A DNA stretch of 64,000 nt from Zanthoxylum bungeanum (lineage: Eukaryota; Streptophyta; Magnoliopsida; Sapindales; Rutaceae). Below the pieces are notes generated by a model. The model was not told where the DNA came from and did not search any database. It saw nothing but the letters and a program-made list of their open reading frames with translations. This document shows, piece after piece, positions 12,360 through 22,873 of this stretch (position 1 is its first letter; every line of letters begins with the position of its first letter). Location: positions 124,001-188,000 of the forward strand of contig SKCR01051197.1 in the NCBI GenBank assembly GCA_019454045.1, written 5' to 3'. The position numbers and the translations under genes were made by a program.

Positions 12360-13190
12360 ATGAAAAATCGAAGTAATACTATTCTAGGCACCGATTCCTT
12401 AACGGAACACAAACAGTTCATCAGGGATGAAACTGTACCACAATCTTCGAATACACAAGAACCACGTAAGTCGGAGAGAATCAGAAAACAACCTGAGAGG
12501 TATGAGTTTCTGATCTCACCATATAAAGATGTCAATCTTATTAAGGAAGACAAACCGACTACGTATGAGGAAGTGATACAAGGTATCGACTCCCTATTAT
12601 GGCAAAGTGCCATGATGTCCGAAATGGATTCCATGTATACCAACCATGTTTAGACACTGGTTGATGCACCGTAAGGCATTGTGCCTATTGGTACTATATG
12701 AGTCTTCAAGGAATACATACATGGATGGCAACATACAAACGTACAAAGCTAGGCTTGTAGCGAAAAGGTATCGTTATCAACATTGTGTCGATTTCGAAGA
12801 AACCTTTTACCTGTTGCCTTGATTAAATCCATTTTGATAATGCTTGCTAATGCTGCATGTTTCATTTATGAAATATGGCAGCTGAACGTCGAAACCGTTT
12901 TCCTTAAACGGAAACCTTTTGGAGGATGTTTACAACATCCTGACGGTTTTGTCGTACCAAAACAAGAAAACAAGGTTTGCAAGTTAAATCGATCCATTAA
13001 TGGATTGAAGCAAGGATTGCATTCTTGGAACTATCTTTTTGATGTAATCATAATAGTATATGATTTAATTCAAAACGAATATAATTCTTGTGTATATAAG
13101 GAGGTTAGTGGGAGCGCATTGACAGTGATTGTCCTAAAATAATGATGATATATCATTTCTTGGAAATGACATTCCCATAATACAATCGGT
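12360..13190 (+). pseudogene. CopA1 unit 2: Copia reverse transcriptase remnant
   Basis: This is the longest readable pol piece of CopA1. Codons 12360-12653 (97 aa) hold the integrase-RT linker and PTTYEEVIQGIDSLLWQS. Then 12783-13142 (119 aa) reads an IWQLNVETVFLKRKPFGGCL-like segment, KLNRSINGLKQGLHSWNYLF and VYKEVSGSALTVIVLK. Near 13137 the active-site region follows in another frame as DDISFLGND. The frames are separated by a stop after MDSMYTNHV and by frameshifts. The plus-strand reading is the real one; the minus-strand 12236-12643 frame is a shadow. Confidence 0.8.
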
Positions 13191-13299
13191 TAAAGCTTGG
13201 CTTTCATGAAAACTCTCCATAGAATACTTGGGAGAAACAACATTTAGTCTATGAATAAGGATCTACTGGGATAGATCTAAAAGTTTTGGCACTCTCCGA

Positions 13300-13935
13300 G
13301 AACTCGTACATTGAAAGATATGTACGCAACCTGGTGTCTCATATGCTTTGAGCATATCGAGTCACAATCATGCCAATCTAAGTGATGGTCACTAGGTTGA
13401 TGTAAAGAACATCCTTGAGTATCTTAGATGAACTAAGGATGCTTCCTTAAGCTATGGAGAAGGAGAACTTGAAGTGACTGGATTCACCGTTACAAGTTTC
13501 CAAACTAAAAAAAATGACTATAAGTCATAATAAGGGTACTATATAGTTTGAATAACGGAACAGTGAGCTGGAAATCTTCCAAGCAAGATACTGTTGCCGA
13601 ATAAACAACAAAAGCGGAATATTGTTGCAGCTGTAGCAGCAATAGAAGAGATTTGGATCTATAATAATCCTAATTAGATTAGGTATAGTTTTTTTACCGG
13701 CTGAGCTAGGCTACAACACAGGCTAAATAATTAATGGTCTCATCAACGATCCAAATATATACCTCAATTATTTAATATGATTCGTCGGATCATACTTCGT
13801 GGCGATGTGATGATCGAATAAATCGCATCAGATGATAACCTTGTAAATCCACTGACAAAAGCAGTTTCTCAGCAGAAGTTTGAGCGAACCGTACATAGTT
13901 CAGGTGTAGGACACTTGAGTGATTGCCTATAGGCC
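13300..13935 (+). pseudogene. CopA1 unit 2: RNase H and pol C-terminal remnant
   Basis: Degenerate copy of 8080-8690 with VSWKSSKQDTVAE and a PLTKAVSQQKFE-like end before the polypurine tract AAGTGGGAG (13937-13945). Multiple stops. LTR3 begins at 13947. Confidence 0.73.
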
Positions 13936-13946
13936 AAGTGGGAGAT

Positions 13947-15892
13947 TGTTGGACAATTATGACCCACAGCATCACTATTTGTACAGAACATGGTGTTGTT
14001 GTACAAATTAACTATGTGACAAAGGAAATTGCTCTTTTATAATTTGTTATTGGATTACCGAAATATATAAATGATAAAAGTCCATATGATTAGTATCGAA
14101 TTAATAAGATATGAGACAATATTAATCAACTAAGTTTTAATCATTAAAATATCCCTAGTCGTAGTATTATCGAGATTGGACATCGATAATGAGAAATAGA
14201 CTAGTATTGCACTTGTGCGCGTTGTAGGAGCATAACGACATAGTTCTCATATATTAAAGTATTGGATACTTATGCAAGTTTGATAAGAGGTTGTGTTTAC
14301 CGATGATACGGAAAAAGCTTCGCTCTGGATAGACCCATCGGAATCCCATTCGTAGTATGACTATGTGTCTATGGGAGTCCGAATCAGGGTAGGTGTATTT
14401 GGTCTAGACCTGAGACTTGCATCACTAATACTTGCGACAATCAATATACTTTGGTTTTGGTCATCCAGGACTTTAACAGGTTCTTTGTATGCCTCTTCTG
14501 TGTATATTGAGAATCGTAGTGTATTGGGTGTGATGTCAAGATGTAAGTATAACTCCAGTCATATGAAGCTGATGATCACACAGGATACAGAACTAATACT
14601 CTTTAGTACTGCAGTCATCAGGATAATATGACTAGGTCATGTTTATCCGATTATAGAGACTAGTTACCAGAGATCCGATATATGCTTCGTACGGGGCAGA
14701 CATAATTCCAGCCCCAGGCCTTGCATGTGACATCCGATACTGGATCTTAATACGCGATACTACGTATACTACTCCTGACACAGATTATATATTCCTTTTG
14801 AATATTTTTGAAGAATTTGGTAGGCACGGTGCTATGCTAGAAGCCAACCGTGTCTTGTAAATCGGTAAGAACGTGGTACTAGGTACGCACGTATTCGGAT
14901 ACTCCGATGACCGTATTTACTGCCAACATATCCAGGGATCTCATGGGTCGCTTCCCGAAGATTCACTGATGACGTATGACTCGAACATAATTAATCTGGG
15001 ATTAATTATAAAACAGAGAAAATTAATCTATGATTAATTGCAGAGAGATTTTATCCGGGATAAAATTCTATTTAAATAGAGAGAACGATTAATTTGGAAT
15101 TAATCGATAAAATAATATATTCGATATATTATACCAAATTAGATTTCGACGCGGAATTAAAATTAGATTTTAATTCGGACGAACGAGTTAATTTAGAATT
15201 AATTCGCTAGCGACGTGAATAGTAATTTTGCTAGGCATAATTATTTAATTAAATTTGATTTAATTACGTCGCAACGGAAAATTCGTTAATTCGGAATTAG
15301 CAAACCCGAGCCCAGGATATGTTGCGGGCACACTCGGATTTTGAATCAAGTGGGGCCCACAAGTCACATCACAAGTCACATCACTAGTCAATTTTGTCAC
15401 TTTAAGTTGATGGAAGTTGTTGGTAGGTGATTGTGTGTAAAACACACAAGTGTGATGAATTGAATGACATTTACCATTTTAATATTTTTGGTATATGACT
15501 TTCAATTTGGTAATTAGATTACACAACACACTTCATCTCATCTTCTCTCACTCACTCACGGCTTTGAGCCAATTTTCTCTCTCTTCTCTTGGCTTGGCCG
15601 AGAGTCACACAAGTATAAGGGGAAATTTTTGTTGCAAAAATTTCCATTGCTAGCACATAAAGAGATCATTCAAAGGTGATAGGGAAACCAATCCTTGAGC
15701 TTGGAATCAACACTCAAAGCTTGGAGCTTGAAGACCAACACAAGGAGCTTGGCCGAATTCTTCAAGGAGCAGATTTTTTGTGTTCAACGCATCCAAAATC
15801 CTATCAAAGTGAGTATTTTCCGCATTCTTACTTTGTTGTATTCACATGTTTCATTGCTTAATTGATCTTGGTTTGACCTAGAAAACCTACCA
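13947..15892 (+). mobile_element. CopA1 LTR3 (3', complete)
   Basis: The only complete LTR of CopA1 (1946 bp), beginning TGTTGGACAATT and ending CTACCA at 15892, followed by the target duplication CCCGG. Its length matches the CopA2 LTRs (1924-1925 bp). Confidence 0.88.
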
Positions 15893-16669
15893 CCCGGTAC
15901 CACGTTCTTACCGATTTACATGACATGGTTGGCTTCTAGCAAAGCACCATGCCTACCCAATTCTCCAGAAATATATTCAACATGGAATATATATAATCTG
16001 TATCAGGCGTAGTATACAATGTATTGCGTATTTCGATCCAGTATCGGATGTCACATGTTAGGCCTAGGGCTGGAATTGTGTCTGCCACGTATGAAGCATA
16101 TATCGAATCACTAGCAACTAGTCTCTCTGTAATCGGATAATAATGACCTAGTCATATTATCCCATTGGTACTGATTGTCGCAAGTATTAGCGATGCAAGT
16201 CTCAGGTTAAGACCACATACACCTACCCTGATTCGGATTCCCATAGACACATATTCATACTACCAATAGAATTCCAAGGGGTCTATCCAGAGCGAAGCTG
16301 TTCCCGGTACAACGGCTAACAGAACCTCCTATCACACTTGCATAAGTATCCAATACTTAAATATTTAAGAACTATGTCGTTAAACTTCCATAACGCGCAC
16401 AAGTGTAATACTAGCCTATTCCGCATTATCGATGTCCAGTCTCAATAATACTATGACTAGGGATATTTAATGATTAAACCTTTCATGGATTAATACTGTC
16501 ACATATCTTATTAATTCGATACTAATCATATGGACTTTTATCATTTATAAATCCAAGTAATCCAATTACAAAATGATAAAAGAGCAATTTATTTTGTCAC
16601 ATAGTTAATTTGTACAAAAACACCATGTCTTTTACAAATAGTGATGCTATGGGTCATAATTGTCCAACA
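15893..16669 (-). mobile_element. CopA0 5' LTR, 5' portion (split by CopA1)
   Basis: Resumes the minus-strand LTR interrupted at 2192. The LTR starts TGTTGGACAATTATGACC at 16669 (minus). About 160 bp present in other family A LTRs (the segment after CTAGTCATATTATCCC) is deleted here. A target duplication (GATGA at 16670-16674) could only be confirmed with sequence left of the window. Confidence 0.87.
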
Positions 16670-18011
16670 GATGATTTCAACCCTGGTTTATTCTATGTTC
16701 AGTCAGTTGTCGCATGGTCTGGTCAGAGTCTCAGGAAGAGGTTTGGCTGTCTTTTGTCAGTCATGTCCCAGATACAGTAAGATGTGACACGATATTTTTG
16801 ACTCGGCTCTAATTATGAGATATTCATTATATAATGATTATATCGATGAACACCAACAGAGTTCGGCTTATATAAAATATATATGCAGTAACGAGAGTGC
16901 AACTTTAGGTTTTTAGTGGAATACCTTAAAGTTAATAATTCAGAATATTTGATTCAAAAGTTTTAGTCAATATCCCAAGATTATTGGAACTTAGAGCTGC
17001 AGGTCCATTTGATCCCCGCACTAACTCGATATACTATAACAAATCATATAATAATTGGATAGTCTAATTATAAACTCGCAAGCATAATAATTTATTATGT
17101 CAAAATCATTAATATGATTAATAATTATTGTCACATTTGAAAACTATATTATATAAGATTAATATAAAGTTTTCAAAATTTGATGATTATAAGATAATCA
17201 TTTTTGAAAATTTAAACTTATAATTAATTTATATTTGATAATTTTATTTAGAATTTAAAGGGTTACTATAGGTTAATCTTGTAATTTTGATTACAAATTT
17301 ATTCTAGCATATAAAAGACAAGTGTTGTCTAATCTAACCCTAATTACATTTTGAGAAAAAAACCACCTCTCTAGTTCTTCATCTTCTCCGAAAGGTGAAA
17401 AAGAAAAAAATGTGTGATAATTTTTCTCTAAAGAGTTTAGAGAATACAAAAATTATGAGTGAAACCTACTCTTACGCGGAAGAGTAGGTTGATCACCAGT
17501 CATAATGCGGAAAATCGAGTAGTACAACCATCCTCACTTGATCTCATGGCACACCTCCACACATACCACTAAGCTGCACTCGGCCAACTTTATATCAGGC
17601 CACCAGAACACCCAAACTAATATTAAGTTCAATATTAACACCAAACTCTCATTATTATTCATAATACTATTACAATTTCCATATTAACGGCCAAGTCCAA
17701 AATCAATTTCCCGTCATTATCTAGCCTTTATAAACTTACTTATAATACTACCAGAACATACATCGTAGCTCAATTGCATCTACATACTCGGCCACACATA
17801 CCTTTGCCAAAATCATCCTCATCATTTCTACAATTTAAACTTCCCAATAACGACATGTCTTGGCCAAGCCACCTACACATTATTTTTCATGATCACTTAC
17901 TTACACATTGAACATCAACATACACCAATATAAACTAACCGGCCACACTATCCTTATTCCTAATAAGTATGATTATGACATACTAATGATTATCCCTAGA
18001 GTATAAATGTG
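16670..18011. other. Unassigned repeat-like DNA, possible LTR relic
   Basis: No open frame or recognised domain. AT-rich sequence with a TATA-like CATATAAAAG near 17309-17318, followed by a pyrimidine/A-rich stretch (17330-17410), resembles an LTR promoter/leader. From 17520 to 18011 the plus strand is C/A-rich with repeated CGGCCA words, and the style continues after CopB at 41957, as expected if CopB split it. CopB target ATTAA is at 18012-18016. Confidence 0.45.
17463..17490. repeat. Perfect 11-bp hairpin, 6-nt loop
   Basis: AACCTACTCTT, loop ACGCGG, AAGAGTAGGTT. The stem is perfect. There is no T tract or gene nearby. Confidence 0.7.
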
Positions 18012-18016
18012 ATTAA

Positions 18017-20497
18017 TGTTGGAAATGGTGATCGAGCACCATTCACTTTTTGTATGAATATTTATTATTTATGCAATGTAATATTTTCTTTATCATTATT
18101 ATTTATTCATTAATATGGTAAATTTCTTACTTTTATTTATATATTGTAAATCTAAGTGTTAGATTACTCTAAGAGTTAGAGATTTCGAGTTTCACTCGGA
18201 ACCTTATACGAAATTAGTAAATACCCGAGAGTTAAAATATGGTGATATAGTTGCAAGAGTTGCAAATGGTGTTGAGAAATATCACACATTCTATCGAATA
18301 TAAATTATTCATGGTCTAGATATATTTACATGAGTCGGTCATTATATTGGTAAGACTAGTGCATTGTCTATATATGTAATAGACATATGGTTTGTCTCAA
18401 CAGATTATGAGCTTAGTGGAAGTTCATATAGAAATGCAGACATTCATTAGTGGAATGAATATCGAACAAACTTATAAAAGATGACTAATAGATATTCCAT
18501 AAAACTGTCAATAGTTATCTTTTCGAGTTGAGTAGTTATTGTGGTCATTTGACTTGAGACACCACGATGGTCTTGTGAGTGATCCTTTGTGCCTGATACC
18601 ATGCATGTTAGACACCTTTTATGGTCTGACCTCTGGATGACTGTTAGGTATAGACCGATGCTCACGAAGATCGGTGTGTGTTAATATGAGGATTCGTTAG
18701 TCCATATGGTTGGATTATGTTTCCCGAAATTTTTCGGAGTATATTCCAGAAATCTTTTGGCCAAAAGTTCGTTGAAGAAATTGTTTCTTTAACATTATAA
18801 ATAATATTGTAAAGCGTTTTGCATATAATATTTATTAATGGAATATAATTATGAAAATTTATTTTATATTGAGTAGATAAGGTTTTGGCAGTAAATCTAT
18901 AACCTTACTCAATTGGAGACGGTAAGGAAGAATTGATTATACATTAACGTTTTAACCTCGACTTGTATGGTTTTAACGTGTCGTGTTGTTTTTATTCATG
19001 ATTTATAGGTGGGCAGGCCTTCATGAATATATGTAGACGAATATATGAGATATATATGTATATATATAAGTAACAACTGAACGTGAGCCTAGAGAGTTCC
19101 ATTATATTAAGTTTACTCGTTGGGCATTAGGGCGACTTTTCGTCAAATGTTGACAATGTATTTTTTGGGTTTTAAAGATTAAATTGTTTGATCCGATAAT
19201 TCATGAGATGAATTGAATTAATTAATTTTATATCAAGAGTTGATATAAGTTTATTGTATAATAAATTTAAATTTGATTTACATTAAATTAGTAATTAATT
19301 AGTAAATTAATTTAATTGTTAAATTAATGTGCAAAATTAATTACTTGGTTTATACAAATAAAGCTTTTAATTAATTAAGGTAACTAAGTTAAAGCAATTG
19401 AATGATTTTGGTTAATGTAACTAAAGCTTTTAATTGTAACTAAGTTACAAAATTGGTGACATATTTTTTATTTTTTTTAAAGTTTGGTAAAGTTAGATTT
19501 TTGAAACATGTGGTGTGGAGTAAAGATGCTTTATAACCATGGTTTGTTTTTGATTTATTGGTTTGTTTTTGTTTTTCTTAATTTTAATTAATAAAACAAA
19601 AGTTAATAAAACTCAATTCTTTTTTCCATCATTTTGACATTCACTGCCAAACAAGAAAAAAAGCAAAAAGAATACCCCTCCCTTTTGCTCACTGCCGAGA
19701 AAGAGAAGAAAAAAGAAATTTTTTTTTTTCCAAAATCAAGTAAAAAATACTCACCAAAATTACCCAAATAATTCATCATGAACATGGAATTAATCCTTAA
19801 GAGTTTAGGGTTAATTTGTGTTCTTGAAGCTTTATTTTTCCTAGGGTTCAAGAGTTGAATTTTGGGGAAAAGTTGGTTGTCATTCTTGAGTGATCAAACC
19901 ACCATTTGATCACCAAGATTTGTTCTTGGAGGAGATAAATTTGGTGGAGAAAGAAGGAAGTTCAAAGCTTGGAGGATTTGGGAATTTCGGATGCAAAGCT
20001 TCAACAATTGGCAAGGCTTGAAAGCAATAGTTGGTAAATTTAATTTCTAAATTTATTTGTAAATTTGTTGATGATTTGTGTTGAGAAAAATTGTTGTGGA
20101 AGTGTTGGATTAATTAGAAGCATGTATGTGAGGTTCTTGTAGCATTCAAGTGTATGAAAAATTGGTATATAGTTGATATATTAAATTTGTATGCTTGGAT
20201 TAATTTTTTCAAGTGTTGAAAAATAATTTTGTATGCTTGGATTAATTTTTTCAAGTGTTGAAAAATTAATTTAATGCTTGGATTTAATTTGTCAGGAGTT
20301 GATAAATTGATTAAAGTGTTTAAAATATTTTTTTGAGCTTATGGAAAATTTATTTTGATGCGTTGGAATAAATTAAGTTGATAAAAAATTGTTAAACATT
20401 GTTTTTAGCTACTGCCGAAAAAAAAAATATTTATTAGCTCGGGATTTGATCTCGGGTGGGTTCCGCTGCGCACGGTTTATCCGTTCCTCACTCAACA
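18017..20497 (+). mobile_element. CopB 5' LTR
   Basis: 2481 bp, TGTTGG...CTCAACA, followed by an initiator tRNA-Met primer site. The two pieces of the 3' LTR add up to nearly the same length (1486 + 993 minus the 5-bp duplication). The minus-strand frame at 19603-19851, also seen at 41062-41307, is conserved only because it lies in the LTR. Confidence 0.9.
20188..20316 (+). repeat. 42-bp tandem repeats in the CopB LTR
   Basis: About three units starting TGTATGCTTGGATTAATTTT, the first two nearly identical and the third degenerate. The same array is in the 3' LTR piece around 41645-41775. Confidence 0.8.
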
Positions 20498-20499
20498 AA

Positions 20500-20512
20500 T
20501 GGTATCAGAGCG
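20500..20512 (+). promoter_or_regulatory. CopB primer-binding site (tRNA-iMet)
   Basis: TGGTATCAGAGCG two bases after the LTR end. It is complementary to the 3' end of initiator tRNA-Met. Confidence 0.92.
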
Positions 20513-20755
20513 ATACATGCCTTTAATTATTCATGTTCCTTACAATTTTTTTTAATTGTATAAAATGCCCATGCATACATTTAATAGTAGATTACATGTT
20601 TAGGCATTTTATTGTACATGCATACATTTAAATATTTATATGCATTTGAACTTGTTGAAATCTCTACACTAGATCTAAGTGTCATTAATTTTGTGTGAAA
20701 ATATTACATGGTTCGGCTTGTCTATACGGTCTTAGTTAAACCATTATGATTATTC

Positions 20756-21050
20756 CCAATATTGCTAAAGCGTGAGGGATTGGTTGTAATATTTTGTTCT
20801 AATCCGGTTAAGCATGAGATGAGTCAAATTTAAGAGAAAGTATTATCCAATATTGCTAAAGCGTGAGGTTAATATTAGTATCCTACTTTCGACGATAGAC
20901 AAGTTGATTTAAAAATTGAACTATCCAATATTGCAAAAGCGTGAGGATAAGATTCGATTTAGAACCGAATGTAAGAGTTGCATGAGATGCAATTGACAAT
21001 AGTTGTCTACCTTCTCGAATTTATAAAGGTCAATATTGCTAAAGCGTGAG
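20756..21050 (+). repeat. Four dispersed copies of a leader motif AATATTGCTAAAGCGTGAG
   Basis: Copies at 20756-20777, 20847-20868, 20925-20946 and 21031-21050, at spacings of 91, 78 and about 106 bp, between the primer site and gag. The sequences between the copies differ, so the motif itself seems conserved rather than being part of a simple tandem repeat. Confidence 0.8.
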
Positions 21051-21260
21051 ATTTGCGTAAATGTCAAGAAGGATCTACTTCTCATTGTGAGATTTAAGAG
21101 TTAAATTTACGTATTCTTGTTTGTAGAGATTATAAAGAATATGTAAGACAATGCGAGAGAGCATTTTATAGAAAAAGTAATTTCATACTCTATTTAGTGT
21201 TTTTATCATGATATTTAAATATTAGTATCTATTATTTTTGTTTTATCTTGTGTAGACATA

Positions 21261-22102
21261 ATGTCTGTTTCGAACCCGCTTTCGCGTATACTTGATACGC
21301 ATAGGCTTCAAGGTGTTGTTAATTATAATGTTTGGGTTATGAATCTCAGAATTCTCTGTCAAGCGGAGTAACTTGAATATGTTCTAGATCGCCCAATGGC
21401 CGCAAGGGTTTTGGATGATGCTTTAGATGGGGAACGTGAGACGTTCAAAAGATGAAAGGATGATGATCAGAAAGTCCGGTCATACATCTTGGGATCTATG
21501 GTGCTGGAACTACAGAGGAAGTATATGACGATGCCTGATTCCGGATCCATCTTGATGCATATGAAGGAATTATTCAGTGATCGACCAAAGGTAGAGATGC
21601 ATAGGGTGGCTGTCGAGCTTTTTCATACTTTCCTCGCAGAGGTTAAACCTGTTAGCCCACATGTGATGAAGTTAATAGATTGTATCGAAGAGCTCGAAAG
21701 CAAGGATATTCCTATTGATAACCGCCTCGGAAATAATGTCATTCTCGCATCTCTTCCTAAGTCTTTCAAGGACTTTATCGTTAACTTTAACATGCATAAG
21801 ATGCTTCCCACCTATTCTGAGTTGCACAATATGTTGTTGACGGCTCAAGATGACATGAATAAGAATAGTTCTGCTTTCATGGTCACTGGTGCTTCTTCTT
21901 ATGGACCTTCTCAGGCCTCTCAAAAGCCGGCTGGGAAGAAATAGAAAAAGAAAAAGAAAGTCAAAGGTAAGGGTCCAAAGGTTAATTCCGCATGGGTTTC
22001 TAAGCCAAAGGTGAAGACGGATGTTGCAAAAGGAAAATGTTTCCAATGCGGCATAATTGGACACTGGAAACGCAATTGTCCAAAGTATTTAGCTTCTTTG
22101 AA
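21261..22102 (+). pseudogene. CopB gag with zinc knuckle
   Basis: Begins at the ATG at 21261 (MSVSNPLSRILDTHRLQG, then NYNVWVMNLRILC, a Copia gag N-terminus). Stops fall at 21369-21371 and near 21453, then one frame stays open to 21944 (151 codons from 21489) covering the UBN2/gag helical domain. After a stop at 21942-21944 a Lys-rich tail leads to CFQCGIIGHWKRNC, an intact CX2CX4HX4C knuckle at about 22038-22080. Gag would form the particle shell and bind RNA. The order LTR, primer site, leader, gag is normal. Three nonsense codons make it a pseudogene. Confidence 0.85.
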
Positions 22103-22590
22103 GAAAGTTCCCTCAGGTATTTGTTTTCCTATTATTGACATTACACTTTCTTTTGATTCTAGTTCGACTTGGATGTTAGACACCACTTGTCCCTCTCACA
22201 TTTGCAATTCGTTGCAGTATTTGAGGAAAACTAGAAGATTGAAGCCGTGAGAGATCCAGCTGCGAGTAGGGAAAGAAGATTCTTTACAAGTTGAAGCAGT
22301 AGGAATTTTTTTTTGAAACTCTATGATGAATGTAATATTAAACTTAATAACTGTTATTTTGTGCCGACTATGATACGACAAATCATCTCACTTCATGTAC
22401 TTGACAGCGAAGGATTTCATGTAAATATTAAAGATGGTCTTTTGGATTTATATGATAATATGAATATTTTGCTTGTTTCATGTCCTATGGTTGATGGTCA
22501 TTACATTCTAACAAAAATTTGTGATGTCTTTAATATAGAGAAATCTAAAAGGAAAAGATCGGGTGAAAAAAATAACACAGAGCTTCGGCA
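22103..22590 (+). pseudogene. CopB protease and pre-integrase fragment, cut by the inversion
   Basis: After the knuckle comes SSSTWMLDTTCPSHICN, the Copia protease site where the usual D-S/T-G is altered to D-T-T. A stop at about 22248 and a frameshift follow. An open piece (22313 on) reads LNNCYFVPTMIRQIISLHVL, then MNILLVSCPMVDGHYIL and NNTELRH, the region leading to the gag-pre-integrase LWHxRLGH motif. The Copia sequence ends near 22590, where it meets CopA2 gag on the opposite strand, marking the left inversion junction. Integrase is absent. Confidence 0.8.
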
Positions 22591-22597
22591 TATGATA

Positions 22598-22873
22598 TTA
22601 ATCCAGTCCCTTGTTTTGTCGACGGAATTGCTGAGTCAGAGCAGCAAGGATAATAGATTGAGCAGTTGTGTTGTCATCACTATGTGTCTTCCAAAGATCT
22701 AGCTCGAGCAACTGATCATATCCGGGCTTAGGCCCAAGAGGTCTCTCTATAGTGTATAGCAGCCTCTCGGATCCAAGGACTATCCTTAGATTCAGTTCCC
22801 AATCGGAGAAGTTAGTGCCGTTGAAGACATTCTCTCCCATGATTATGTCACGGACACTAATCTTTCCGGTCAT
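22598..22873 (-). pseudogene. CopA2 gag N-terminal fragment
   Basis: 91 codons: MTGKISVRDIIMGENVFNG, then FSDWELNLRIVLGSERLLY and TTAQSIILAALTQQF. This is a Copia gag N-terminus (FNGTNFxDWxxNLRIVL pattern). It stays open until the inversion junction, so the C-terminal half, knuckle and protease are lost rather than mutated. It follows its leader and LTR on the same strand. It shows where family A gag starts, about 2.17 kb after the LTR. Confidence 0.83.

Larger units (their letters stand above)
2193..15892 (+). mobile_element. CopA1: Copia retrotransposon with three LTRs and two internal regions, target duplication CCCGG
   Basis: The element begins TGTTGGACAATT at 2193 and ends at 15892 (CCTACCA). 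CCCGG at 2188-2192 is repeated at 15893-15897, and the flanks are two halves of the minus-strand CopA0 LTR, so the boundaries are exact. Inside, the order is LTR (2193), decayed internal region, LTR (8697), decayed internal region, LTR (13947). LTR-internal-LTR-internal-LTR arrays of this kind are expected from unequal homologous recombination between LTR copies. LTR1 and LTR2 both lack their 3' ends and the primer site. All coding remnants (gag, integrase, reverse transcriptase, RNase H) carry many stops, so the element is defective. Confidence 0.92.

Noticed and set aside
12236..12643. 135-codon minus-strand frame
   Set aside because: Antisense shadow of the Copia RT linker and RT start on the plus strand.
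19603..19851. 82-codon minus-strand frame conserved at 41062-41307
   Set aside because: Both lie in CopB LTR copies, so conservation is by descent of the LTR.
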